DNA of 13,926 nucleotides, from the NCBI GenBank assembly GCA_028290165.1, contig JAQGKJ010000084.1:1-13926 (forward strand), in the 5' to 3' direction. How positions within the stretch are numbered: the stretch's first letter is position 1; every line of letters begins with the position of its first letter. Shown here piece after piece: positions 1-5,646 of the stretch. Source of the stretch: Bradyrhizobium sp. (GTDB lineage Bacteria > Pseudomonadota > Alphaproteobacteria > Rhizobiales > Xanthobacteraceae). Under the pieces are notes generated by a model that did not search any database, was not told the DNA's origin, and saw only the letters and a program-made list of their open reading frames with translations. The position numbers and the translations under genes were made by a program.

Positions 1-38
1 GGGCCGCGCCATCGATTGACATCTGCGGTGTAGGCCAT
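1..38 (-). CDS. N-terminus of an unidentified leftward gene (cut by window edge)
   Basis: Reading leftwards, an ATG at 38 follows a good Shine-Dalgarno (GGAGAGGG, 41-48) and gives MAYTADVNRWRG before the window ends. An in-frame ATG at 50 is possible, but it would lie inside that Shine-Dalgarno. Twelve residues are too few to assign a family. A near-consensus promoter and a 19-bp inverted repeat sit just upstream (89-117 and 72-90). The gene follows a TetR regulator on the same strand, so it is probably that regulator's target. Confidence 0.6.
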   Translation of the reverse strand, partial: MAYTADVNRWRG

Positions 39-71
39 TTCCCTCTCCATGACGGCATCACGCCGTTGTGA

Positions 72-90
72 ATGTAAATAACATTTACAT
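72..90. promoter_or_regulatory. Operator-like perfect inverted repeat, probable TetR site
   Basis: The sequence is ATGTAAAT-AAC-ATTTACAT: two perfect 8-bp arms around a 3-bp spacer. It starts at the -10 hexamer of the leftward promoter (89-94) and covers the expected transcription start, a classic repressor position. A near copy with the same spacing lies over the start of the TetR gene at 886-904. The binding protein is inferred, not shown. Confidence 0.75.
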
Positions 91-117
91 ACCTAACCCA
101 TCCCGGATTTTTGTCAA
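89..117 (-). promoter_or_regulatory. Strong sigma70-type promoter for the leftward gene
   Basis: On the minus strand, a perfect -35 TTGACA (112-117) is followed after exactly 17 bp by AGGTAT (89-94). Transcription would start near 82, inside the inverted repeat at 72-90, and run into the gene beginning at 38. Confidence 0.7.
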
Positions 118-133
118 GCCGGGCGCACCCGGC
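118..133 (-). terminator. Short GC hairpin after the TetR gene, possible terminator
   Basis: GCCGGG-CGCA-CCCGGC forms a perfect 6-bp stem with a 4-nt loop, ten bases beyond the TetR stop. The sequence after it on the minus strand is TTGACAAAAATC, which is not a clean U tract, so termination would be weak. It directly abuts the -35 of the next promoter. Confidence 0.3.
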
Positions 134-143
134 GCCTTCGAAA

Positions 144-887
144 TTATTTTGGGGTGCCCCAAGGACCCGATGGCGGAACAGGTGGCGGACCTGACTGCGG
201 TCCTGCCGGTTTTTGATCGGCCTGCTCCTTCGGGGCCGGCGGCCTGCGGTCGGTCGGGAAGCCGAGGCCACGCAGATAAATCAGCACTTCGGCTTCCAAC
301 AGATCCTCCGCCGACATCGGCAGCTTCCGGCGCGCCGCATCGCCGCGTGCAAACAGTGAAGCCACGCCGTGCGACATCGACCAGATATGCAGCGCGATCA
401 TCATCGCCGGCGGCCGCGGCACGCCGGGCGGCGCCAGCGCGGCGAGCCGCTCCGCGGCAGCCCTGATGATGCCGAAAGCGCGCTCGCTTGCCGCTAACAA
501 TGCGGGACTAAGGTCGACAGGAAGCCCGGATTCGAACATCGCCGAATAGAACGCCGGCTCGTTGCGGGCGAACGCAAGATAGGCTTTGCCGACCCGCTCG
601 AACGCGGTGACGGTGTCCGGGCGTCCGTCGTCCCAGGCCTCCGTCAGCGCCGCCTCGAACTGCTCGAAGCCGCGTTGAGCGATAGAGGAGAGCAGTTCGT
701 CGCGGTCGCGAAAATGCCGGTAGGGCGCAGCCGGGCTGACGCCGGCCATGCGCGCGGCATCGGCAAAGGTGAAACCGGCCGCGCCTTTTTCCGCGATCAG
801 TCCGAGCGCTGCCTGCAGCAGCGCCTCTTTCAGATTGCCGTGATGGTAGCCGCGCTCGGCGCGGCGCTCTTCCTTGCGCCAGTTCAT
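144..887 (-). CDS. TetR/AcrR-family transcriptional regulator (WHG-type C-terminal domain)
   Basis: A 247-aa DNA-binding repressor. The N-terminal TetR helix-turn-helix spans about residues 15-62, including FTFADAARMAGVSPAAPYRHF (39-59), followed by the typical helix 4. The ligand-binding half has WSMSHG, typical of the WHG-type TetR C-terminal domain. The tail of about 30 residues is proline-rich and probably disordered. I chose the ATG at 887 over an in-frame TTG at 917 because the protein then begins with the usual basic arm before YHHGNLKEALL. An operator-like repeat (886-904) overlaps this start and a better copy lies before the next gene (72-90), so autorepression plus control of the downstream gene is likely. 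The ligand is unknown. Confidence 0.88.
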   Translation of the reverse strand: MNWRKEERRAERGYHHGNLKEALLQAALGLIAEKGAAGFTFADAARMAGVSPAAPYRHFRDRDELLSSIAQRGFEQFEAALTEAWDDGRPDTVTAFERVGKAYLAFARNEPAFYSAMFESGLPVDLSPALLAASERAFGIIRAAAERLAALAPPGVPRPPAMMIALHIWSMSHGVASLFARGDAARRKLPMSAEDLLEAEVLIYLRGLGFPTDRRPPAPKEQADQKPAGPQSGPPPVPPSGPWGTPK

Positions 888-904
888 GTGAAAGGCTTTT
901 ACAT
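886..904. promoter_or_regulatory. Second TetR-type operator over the regulator's own start codon
   Basis: ATGTGAAA-GGC-TTTTACAT has the same 8-3-8 geometry as the site at 72-90. Its arms pair at 7 of 8 positions and keep the outer ATGT/ACAT. It overlaps the ATG (885-887) of the TetR gene, as expected for autorepression. Confidence 0.6.
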
Positions 905-944
905 GAGCCGGGCGCAAAGGTCACTAGGCGGCCCTCGAGCCTTT

Positions 945-1038
945 TCCGCTTCGATTGAATCGAAGCGGGGCTCTAGATTTTTCGTTTGACGCGTTTTCTT
1001 GACGCGAACCGGTTTCCACTTCGCTTGAAAACGCTCTA
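945..1038. repeat. Bradyrhizobiaceae dispersed palindromic intergenic repeat
   Basis: The element has two modules. One is a perfect 10-1-10 palindrome (947-967; arms CGCTTCGATT and AATCGAAGCG). The other is a unit bounded by GCGTTTTC (991-998) and GAAAACGC (1026-1033), enclosing the ACGCGAACCGGTTTCCACTT core. I recognise this as one of the abundant intergenic repeats of Bradyrhizobium/Rhodopseudomonas genomes. A shorter, diverged relative lies at 7581-7630. The rest of the gap between the TetR gene and the DGPF gene (888-1064) holds nothing else that I can support. Confidence 0.7.
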
Positions 1039-1064
1039 GAATCGCCAGAGGTTGTTGCTAAAGG

Positions 1065-1481
1065 TTAACGCTTGGATCCGGATTGCAATTCGGCAAACCC
1101 GGCCGCGGCCTGTTGGACGTCGGGCGAGAAGTCCGACATCTCCTGCACCCGCCGGATTTCGATGGTCTCGTTGCTCGACCCCGGGCACTTTTTCGCCCAT
1201 TCGACCGCCTCTTCCTTCGACTTCACGTCGATCATCCAGTAGCCGCCGAGCACTTCCTTGGCCTCGGCGAATGGACCGTCGGTCACAACCGGCTTGCCGG
1301 TCGCAAACGAGACCCGCGCACCGGTCGAGGGCGGGTGCAGTCCGTCGAGCGCGATCAGCACGCCGGCATCCTTCAGCGCCTTGTTGTATTTCATCATCGC
1401 CGATACGCGCTCGGGGTCGGGCTGAGTTTTGGCCGGCGCGGTCTCGTAGCCCTTCGGAATCATCAACATCATGAATCGCAT
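1065..1481 (-). CDS. YCII-related DGPF-domain protein (first of a tandem pair)
   Basis: A 138-aa soluble protein of the YCII/DGPF family, a small ferredoxin-like fold often encoded beside ECF sigma factors; its biochemical role is unsettled. Seen here: the opening MRFMMLMIPKGYE, a conserved LDGLHP (His49), and the signature VTDGPFAEAKE (DGPF at 68-71) followed by GGYWMIDVKSKEEAVEWAKKCP. The start ATG has AAGGAAA as ribosome-binding site. It is a paralogue of the next gene upstream (1604-2020) on the same strand, 122 bp away. No promoter of the kind found before that gene occurs in the gap, so it is probably co-transcribed by read-through. Confidence 0.9.
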   Translation of the reverse strand: MRFMMLMIPKGYETAPAKTQPDPERVSAMMKYNKALKDAGVLIALDGLHPPSTGARVSFATGKPVVTDGPFAEAKEVLGGYWMIDVKSKEEAVEWAKKCPGSSNETIEIRRVQEMSDFSPDVQQAAAGFAELQSGSKR

Positions 1482-1573
1482 GGTCAGGTTTCCTTGTTGA
1501 TTTGGTTTCGCCGTTCCGGGGCGTGCGACGCACGAAGCCGGAATCTCTTGCCTTAACCTCTAGATTCCGGGAT

Positions 1574-1588
1574 CAGCCCTGCGGGCTG
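1574..1588. other. Small hairpin between the two DGPF genes
   Basis: CAGCCC-TGC-GGGCTG is a perfect 6-bp stem with a 3-nt loop, 15 bp beyond the stop of the upstream DGPF gene. There is no T tract on either side. It may trim or partly end the transcript between the two genes, or it may mean nothing. Confidence 0.3.
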
Positions 1589-1603
1589 CCCCGGAGACGA
1601 TCG

Positions 1604-2020
1604 CTACTTCTTCGCGCCTTGCGCGCGCAGGCGTTGCTCCTGCTCGCGCAATTCAGGCGTCAGCGCCTCGCCGAAATCCTCCGCGTCGAACACCTGGCGG
1701 ATTTCGATTTCCGCGCCGCCGTCGAACGGCGCGCGCTTCATCCACTCGATCGCCTTATCCCGCGACTTGGCCTGGATCAGCCAGAAGCCGGAGACGAGAT
1801 CGCTGGTCCCGGCGAAGGGGCCGTCGGTGACGGTGCGTTCCCTGCCGGAATATTTGATGCGAACACCCTTCGAGCTCGGATGCAGGCCTTCGCCTGCGAG
1901 CATCACGCCGGCCTTCACCATTTCCTCGTTGAATTTTCCCATCGCCGTCAACAGTTCCGTGCTCGGCATGATGCCGGCTTCGCTGTTTTTGTCGGCCTTC
2001 ACAATCACCATGAACCGCAT
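1604..2020 (-). CDS. YCII-related DGPF-domain protein (second of the tandem pair)
   Basis: A 138-aa member of the YCII/DGPF family, with MRFMVIVKADKNSEAG at the N-terminus, GEGLHP (His47), and the signature TVTDGPFAGTSDLVSGFWLI (DGPF at 66-69). I chose the ATG at 2020 over the longer reading frame (to 2092) because it gives the family's usual opening, equals its paralogue in length, and has GGAG 8 bases upstream. A TGTCGG-N17-CGTC promoter motif lies 75 bp upstream (2096-2122), identical in geometry to the one before the DGPF-sigma operon at 11353. It is therefore a likely target of the sigma factor at 9723-10988. Confidence 0.9.
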   Translation of the reverse strand: MRFMVIVKADKNSEAGIMPSTELLTAMGKFNEEMVKAGVMLAGEGLHPSSKGVRIKYSGRERTVTDGPFAGTSDLVSGFWLIQAKSRDKAIEWMKRAPFDGGAEIEIRQVFDAEDFGEALTPELREQEQRLRAQGAKK

Positions 2021-2095
2021 CGTCGTGCTCCGTTTTGATTCTGTTTCCGTGAGCCGGTTGCGATCAGTAGCGGCCGAACCAGGGCTCATCAACAG

Positions 2096-2122
2096 GACGA
2101 ATGGCGTTTTGCGGCACCGACA
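2096..2122 (-). promoter_or_regulatory. ECF42-type promoter for the DGPF pair
   Basis: On the minus strand TGTCGG (2117-2122), a 17-bp spacer ending in ATT, then CGTC (2096-2099). It is one of five identical-geometry sites in the window, and its leader to the DGPF start is about 70 nt. Confidence 0.75.
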
Positions 2123-2134
2123 CCATCAGTGGAA

Positions 2135-2383
2135 TTATTTCCGAGGTAATTGCGCCCGGAACCATCTCATCACGCCGGCTGCAACTGGTCGCGCGGCAGC
2201 GAAGCCCGCAACCCCCATGGTCAGGAAATCCAGCGTCATGGCGCTCGATATCCCCGCGCGCGACCAGCCGGTCTCAACCGACATCGGCGCCAGGAAAACC
2301 GCCAGCGAGAACATCGACCCGATGGCGACGCAGGTCATGAGCGCGCCCGCCCCGATGATGACCCAACCATAGGAAAGCTTCAT
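2135..2383 (-). pseudogene. 5' remnant of an MFS transporter gene
   Basis: The ATG at 2383 has a reasonable ribosome-binding site and encodes a typical MFS N-terminus: KLSYGWVIIGAGALMTCVAI is the first membrane helix. It continues as FSLAVFLAPMSVETGWSRAG and DFLTMGVAGFAA. After about 64 residues the similarity stops at GFAA. A normal protein would go on for about 330 more residues, starting with a SDRFG-type loop. Here an unrelated 20-residue tail ends at 2135, and the promoter of the next gene lies directly behind. The simplest reading is a deletion of about 1 kb that removed the 3' part. The gene's own ECF42-type promoter (2457-2483) and leader hairpin survive, so the stub may still be transcribed. 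Confidence 0.75.
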
Positions 2384-2396
2384 GTCCTGTCTCCAT

Positions 2397-2429
2397 CCAC
2401 ACCGGGCGCCAGCATTGCGCCCGGTGTGG
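2397..2429. other. 13-bp perfect inverted repeat in the leader of the MFS remnant
   Basis: Arms CCACACCGGGCGC (2397-2409) and GCGCCCGGTGTGG (2417-2429) flank a 7-nt loop. It lies between the promoter at 2457-2483 and the start codon at 2383, with its edge touching the Shine-Dalgarno region. It could be an RNA structure controlling translation, or a protein-binding operator. It lacks a T tract. Confidence 0.6.
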
Positions 2430-2456
2430 CCAGGCAAATTCCGGCTCTCAGGTTAA

Positions 2457-2483
2457 GACGAACCGGGCGTCGCGGCGTCGACA
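2457..2483 (-). promoter_or_regulatory. ECF42-type promoter for the MFS remnant
   Basis: On the minus strand TGTCGA (2478-2483), a 17-bp spacer ending in GTT, then CGTC (2457-2460), 73 bp before the ATG at 2383. This copy has A at the sixth position, matching the TGTCGA form I recall for ECF42. Confidence 0.72.
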
Positions 2484-2546
2484 TCGCCAGCGCAATTATT
2501 GCGCTCGCATTTGCAGGATGGGCAGCGCGGCTCCTGGCACGCCCTC

Positions 2547-3752
2547 TCAGTCGTCGATGGCCTGATAGGCGGAAGTCCAGAAATCCACCATCACGCGGGG
2601 CGGCTGCGGCGAATCCATCATCCGCTGGGTCAGCAGGATTCCAGTGAGATTCTCATTTGGATCCGAATACCACGAGGTGCCGTAGCCGCCATCCCAGCCG
2701 AAACGTCCCGGAACATGGCTGAGATCATCGCGCCTGGTGAACACCGAGACGCCCATGCCCCAGCCTCGCTCGTCGCCGAAAAATATCTCAGAGCCCAATT
2801 TCTGCTCCAGCGTGATCTGGTCGGTCGTCATCAACTCCACCGACGGCCGCGACAGAATACGCTCGCTTCCGAGACGGCCGCCATTGAGCATCATTTGCGC
2901 GAAGGCATGGAAATCGTCCGCGGTCGAGACAAGGCCTGCGCTGCCGTTTTCAAACACCGGCGGATTGGAGAAGTTTCCGGTGATGGGATCGTCGAACACT
3001 GTCAGCTTTTGCGTGGCGTGATCGCGGGCATAGCTGGTGGCGAACCTGTTGCGTTTGGCTTGCGGCACACTGAAGGCGGTGTCCTTCATCCCAAGCGGCG
3101 CAAAAATGCGTTCGCGAAAGAAATCGCCGAGCGTGGTGCCCGCCACGCGCGCGATCAGCACGCTCAGGATCTCCGTTCCGGCGTTGTAAAGCCAGCGCTC
3201 GCCCGGCTGATAGATCAGCGGCAGGCTGCCGTAACGCCGCATCAACTCGTCCGGCGGGAACGACGGAAACACCGGTCCCGGCGCAAAACCGGCCTCGGCT
3301 ATGGCTTTCTGGATCGGATACCGATCCGGAAACACCGGGATCATGCCGTAGCCTGACCGGAAGGTGAGCAAATCGCGCAGCGTGACCGCGCGCTTGGCGG
3401 GCACCGTGTCGTCGATCGGCGCATCGATGGCGCGCAAGACCTTGCGGTCAGCCAGTTCCGGCAGCCATCGGTCGACGGGATCGTCGAGCCGCAATTTGCA
3501 TTCCTCGACCAGGATCATCGCGGCGACGGCGGTGACCGGCTTGGTCATCGAAGTGATCCGAAAAATGGTGTCGCGCGCCATCGGCGCACCATCGATCGCG
3601 ATTTTGCCGATGGTATCGACGTGGGTTTCGCCGCCCCGGCTCACCAGCGTCACCAGGCCGGGTATGTCGCCCGCCTCAACGTGCCCGGCCATGACGTCGT
3701 GCATGCGCGCAAGGCGCGGTTTCGACAGTCCGCCGGTGCTTGTCATTTTCAT
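2547..3752 (-). CDS. Beta-lactamase-fold serine hydrolase (class C / EstB-like esterase)
   Basis: A 401-aa protein of the serine beta-lactamase-related family (penicillin-binding-protein fold), which includes esterases, D-aminopeptidases and class C beta-lactamases. The nucleophile motif SMTK is at residues 68-71. The tyrosine motif is at Tyr189 (LYNAG), and WDGG (353-356) replaces the KTG box, as in EstB-type esterases. No signal peptide is visible, so it is probably cytoplasmic and more likely an esterase than a resistance enzyme. The start ATG has GAAGGAA upstream. A TGTCGG-N17-CGTC promoter motif (3799-3825) lies 46 bp before it, placing it in the proposed sigma regulon, separate from the GST gene that ends upstream at 3847. 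Confidence 0.9.
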   Translation of the reverse strand: MKMTSTGGLSKPRLARMHDVMAGHVEAGDIPGLVTLVSRGGETHVDTIGKIAIDGAPMARDTIFRITSMTKPVTAVAAMILVEECKLRLDDPVDRWLPELADRKVLRAIDAPIDDTVPAKRAVTLRDLLTFRSGYGMIPVFPDRYPIQKAIAEAGFAPGPVFPSFPPDELMRRYGSLPLIYQPGERWLYNAGTEILSVLIARVAGTTLGDFFRERIFAPLGMKDTAFSVPQAKRNRFATSYARDHATQKLTVFDDPITGNFSNPPVFENGSAGLVSTADDFHAFAQMMLNGGRLGSERILSRPSVELMTTDQITLEQKLGSEIFFGDERGWGMGVSVFTRRDDLSHVPGRFGWDGGYGTSWYSDPNENLTGILLTQRMMDSPQPPRVMVDFWTSAYQAIDD

Positions 3753-3798
3753 GATTTCGCTTCCTTCTCAGGGAGATCCAGCCATGGTTTGGTGGGAC

Positions 3799-3825
3799 GA
3801 CGATTGAGATCGCACCGAACCGACA
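3799..3825 (-). promoter_or_regulatory. ECF42-type promoter for the serine hydrolase
   Basis: On the minus strand TGTCGG (3820-3825), a 17-bp spacer ending in AAT, then CGTC (3799-3802). It sits wholly in the 94-bp gap between the GST and hydrolase genes, so the hydrolase need not depend on the upstream operon. Confidence 0.75.
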
Positions 3826-3846
3826 CGCCCGCACTTTTTTATTGCT

Positions 3847-4515
3847 TCACTGCGGCTGTTCCGACGCCAGCCTTGGGAACATCGAAAAATACGGCTCGGC
3901 CTCGCTCAGGACACGCGCATAGGACGGCCGCGCTTTCAGGCGGCCGAAATAGCCCGCGATGTTCGCATGCGTATCGCCAAACGGCATCACCTCATTGGCA
4001 TAGAACAGCGCTGGTCCAGCAGCGCAATCGGCGAGGCTGAAGGCGTCGCCCATCGCCCAGGTCCGCGTCGCCATCTCCTGATCGATCATGCCGTAAGAGG
4101 TCCGCAGCCGTGCTCGCGCTTCTTCCACGCCGTGCGGATCCTTCTTATCCGGGGGCCGGATTCGATCGCCGACAATCTTCTGCGTCGGCTCGTGCACGTA
4201 GAGATCGTAAAAACGGTCGCGCAGCCGTGTCTGCCGCGCGACGTCGGGGTCGGCGGGAATGAACGCCGTCCTGCCCGGAAAATGGCGATCGAGGTGTTCG
4301 ATGATGATGGTGGATTCCGGGATGGTCAGGTTCCGCGCATCATCACTCAGCACTGGAAACTTGCCGATCGGCCACAGTTTCAATAGCAGCGCGCGCTCGG
4401 CCTCGTTGCCGAGATCGACCATATGGGGCGTGAACGGAGTATCGTTTTCATATAATGCGATCAACACCTTGTGGCAGTACGACGCCAGGGGATGGAAATG
4501 CAGGGTGAGAGACAT
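3847..4515 (-). CDS. Glutathione S-transferase family protein
   Basis: A 222-aa cytosolic GST of the usual two-domain length. The N-terminal thioredoxin-like domain has HPLASYCHKV (candidate catalytic Ser12 or Cys14), the cis-proline loop GKFPVL (51-56) and the glutathione-contacting IPES (65-68). The C-terminal helical domain has the expected FSLADCAAGPALFYANEV segment. Its job is probably conjugation or reductive detoxification with glutathione; the substrate cannot be read from sequence. It starts 15 bp after the SnoaL-like gene on the same strand with GGAG as ribosome-binding site, so the two form an operon controlled from the HxlR intergenic region. Confidence 0.92.
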   Translation of the reverse strand: MSLTLHFHPLASYCHKVLIALYENDTPFTPHMVDLGNEAERALLLKLWPIGKFPVLSDDARNLTIPESTIIIEHLDRHFPGRTAFIPADPDVARQTRLRDRFYDLYVHEPTQKIVGDRIRPPDKKDPHGVEEARARLRTSYGMIDQEMATRTWAMGDAFSLADCAAGPALFYANEVMPFGDTHANIAGYFGRLKARPSYARVLSEAEPYFSMFPRLASEQPQ

Positions 4516-4530
4516 ACGAACAACTCCGGA

Positions 4531-4902
4531 TCAACTTTCGCTCTGCCTGACGAAGACGCCGTTCTGATAGCTGGCGCCGAAATAGACATCGATACGCCTG
4601 ATCTTGTCGCCTTCGAAGCTGAACAACTCGGTATTGCGAAAATTCTTTCCACCCTTGGCCAGGCATTTGTAGGTGACAAAGGCCTCTTCGCCCTCGACGA
4701 AGATCTTTTCGAGTTCGTGCCGCTCGATCCAGTCGGTGTTGCGCCAGCAGCGCACGAAATAGGTGGCCTTGTCGATCTCGTCGTCATAAGGGCTGGTGAA
4801 GCGGAAATCGTCCGTCAGCGCGTCTTCGACCGCCTTGCGGTCGTTCGCCTTGTAGGCGGAAAAAAGCGCGCGGATGATTTTTGCCCTGTCGCCATCGGAC
4901 AT
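4531..4902 (-). CDS. SnoaL-like / NTF2-fold protein
   Basis: A 123-aa single-domain protein with the pattern of the SnoaL-like NTF2 fold. It has an N-terminal helix (IIRALFSAYKANDRKAVEDAL), then DDFRFTSPYDD, a WRNTDWIERHELEKIF stretch, and a closing beta strand FEGDKIRRIDVYFGAS. Members include small-molecule isomerases, hydratases and many proteins of unknown role, so I assign no reaction. The reading frame is open further upstream, but the ATG at 4902 has an excellent GGAGGG site and the extension would run through the divergent promoter region and the HxlR gene. It is the first gene of an operon with the GST. Confidence 0.85.
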   Translation of the reverse strand: MSDGDRAKIIRALFSAYKANDRKAVEDALTDDFRFTSPYDDEIDKATYFVRCWRNTDWIERHELEKIFVEGEEAFVTYKCLAKGGKNFRNTELFSFEGDKIRRIDVYFGASYQNGVFVRQSES

Positions 4903-4922
4903 CGCGTATCCCTCCAAACTGC

Positions 4923-4959
4923 TTGTATTATGCAACTGGTTGTATTGTGTCGCAACCGG
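4923..4959. promoter_or_regulatory. Direct repeats in the divergent SnoaL/HxlR region, probable HxlR operator
   Basis: Two abutting direct repeats: TTGTATTATGCAACTGG (4923-4939), and 4940-4959, which again begins TTGTATT and ends CAAC(C)GG after a 3-base insertion. They overlap the minus-strand promoter of the SnoaL-GST operon. A palindrome, GCAATATTGC (4961-4970), follows towards the hxlR gene. Assignment to the adjacent HxlR regulator is inferred from position. Confidence 0.5.
4927..4955 (-). promoter_or_regulatory. Sigma70-type promoter for the SnoaL-GST operon
   Basis: On the minus strand TTGCGA (4950-4955), 17 bp, then CATAAT (4927-4932), 25 bp before the start codon at 4902. The -10 lies inside one direct repeat and the -35 inside the other. 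Confidence 0.5.
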
Positions 4960-5016
4960 TGCAATATTGCAAGCGGTTTTTTCGTGGCGCTTTGGCCGCA
5001 TGTTTGGACACCGCCG

Positions 5017-5523
5017 ATGACCGACGAACGACGCTCCGGCTGCCCGATCAATCTCACGCTCGAAGTGGTCGGCGACAAATGGAGTCTGCTGGTGATCCGC
5101 GACATGATGTTCGGCAACCGCCGGCATTTTCGCGAGCTGCTGACCAAGTCCGAGGAAGGCATTTCCTCCAACATCCTCGCCGACCGGCTGAAGCGGCTGC
5201 TCGAGCAGGGCATCGTCACGTGGACGGATGATCCCACCCACAAGCAGAAGGGAATCTACTCGCTGACCGAACAGGGCATCGAACTGTTGCCGATCCTGGC
5301 GCAGATGTCGGGCTGGGGATTCAAGTATCTCCCGGTCTCCGAAGAACTCGGCATCCGCGCCAAATTGCTGGACGAAGGCGGCCCGAAAATGTGGGCCGAA
5401 TTCATGGACGAGTTGCGCGAGACGCATCCGGGCATGAAGCGGCGGAAGAAGGCGGGTCCGAGCGTCGGCGAGCGGTTGCAGGCGGCGTATGAGAAGGTGA
5501 TGGCGAGGAAGAGGAAGAAGTGA
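5017..5523 (+). CDS. HxlR-family winged-helix transcriptional regulator
   Basis: A 168-aa protein. The HxlR domain spans about residues 8-105: CPINLTLEVVGDKWSLLVIRDMMFGNRRHF, then the recognition region ISSNILADRLKRLLEQGIV and the wing KGIYSLTEQGIELLPIL. The Lys/Arg-rich C-terminal extension (about residues 140-168) ends MARKRKK and may contact DNA or be disordered. Cys9 in SGCP corresponds in position to the N-terminal redox or quinone-sensing cysteine known in YodB/HypR-type members, so thiol sensing is possible. The frame is open far upstream, but the ATG at 5017 gives the usual family start. It is divergent from the SnoaL-GST operon, its likely target. Confidence 0.9.
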   Translation: MTDERRSGCPINLTLEVVGDKWSLLVIRDMMFGNRRHFRELLTKSEEGISSNILADRLKRLLEQGIVTWTDDPTHKQKGIYSLTEQGIELLPILAQMSGWGFKYLPVSEELGIRAKLLDEGGPKMWAEFMDELRETHPGMKRRKKAGPSVGERLQAAYEKVMARKRKK

Positions 5524-5605
5524 AGGCGCTTCAGTCCGAGCAACGAAGGTCCGAACACAATTATCCCGGCGCCGTGGAGGTTTGCCGAGCCAGCGCAGGA
5601 CCTAA

Positions 5606-5646
5606 TCATCCTTCGAGGCTCGCAAGAGTTCGCGCCTCAAGATGAC
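5606..5646. repeat. Degenerate Bradyrhizobium-type intergenic palindrome
   Basis: An imperfect inverted repeat: TCATCCTTCGAGGCTCGC on the left, GCGCCTCAAGATGA on the right. I recognise the CATCCTTCGAGGCTCGC core as part of a very common dispersed repeat of Bradyrhizobium genomes. It lies between the convergent HxlR and cupin genes and runs into the cupin gene, supplying that gene's last codons and stop. Confidence 0.55.

Noticed and set aside
1482..1603. ECF42-type promoter directly before the first DGPF gene (start 1481)
   Set aside because: CGTG and CGTC occur in the gap, but no TGTCG lies at the right distance; read-through from the upstream DGPF gene is simpler.
2064..2165. 33-codon minus-strand reading frame beginning MVPGAITSEIIPL and ending PWFGRY
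   Set aside because: It lies between the MFS remnant and the DGPF gene and contains the whole ECF42-type promoter motif (2096-2122). It has no convincing ribosome-binding site and I recognise no family.
2499..3356. 285-codon plus-strand open frame opposite the serine hydrolase
   Set aside because: The minus strand encodes a full-length hydrolase with SMTK, Tyr and WDGG motifs; this frame has no family features.
3409..3440. Plus-strand TGTCG occurrences such as this one, and about 20 others, as further sigma sites
   Set aside because: None has CGTC at the fixed 18-base distance, and most lie inside coding regions.
4903..5427. N-terminal extension of the SnoaL-like frame through the HxlR gene
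   Set aside because: The extension is the antisense of the HxlR coding region and crosses the divergent promoters. The ATG at 4902 has a near-perfect Shine-Dalgarno.
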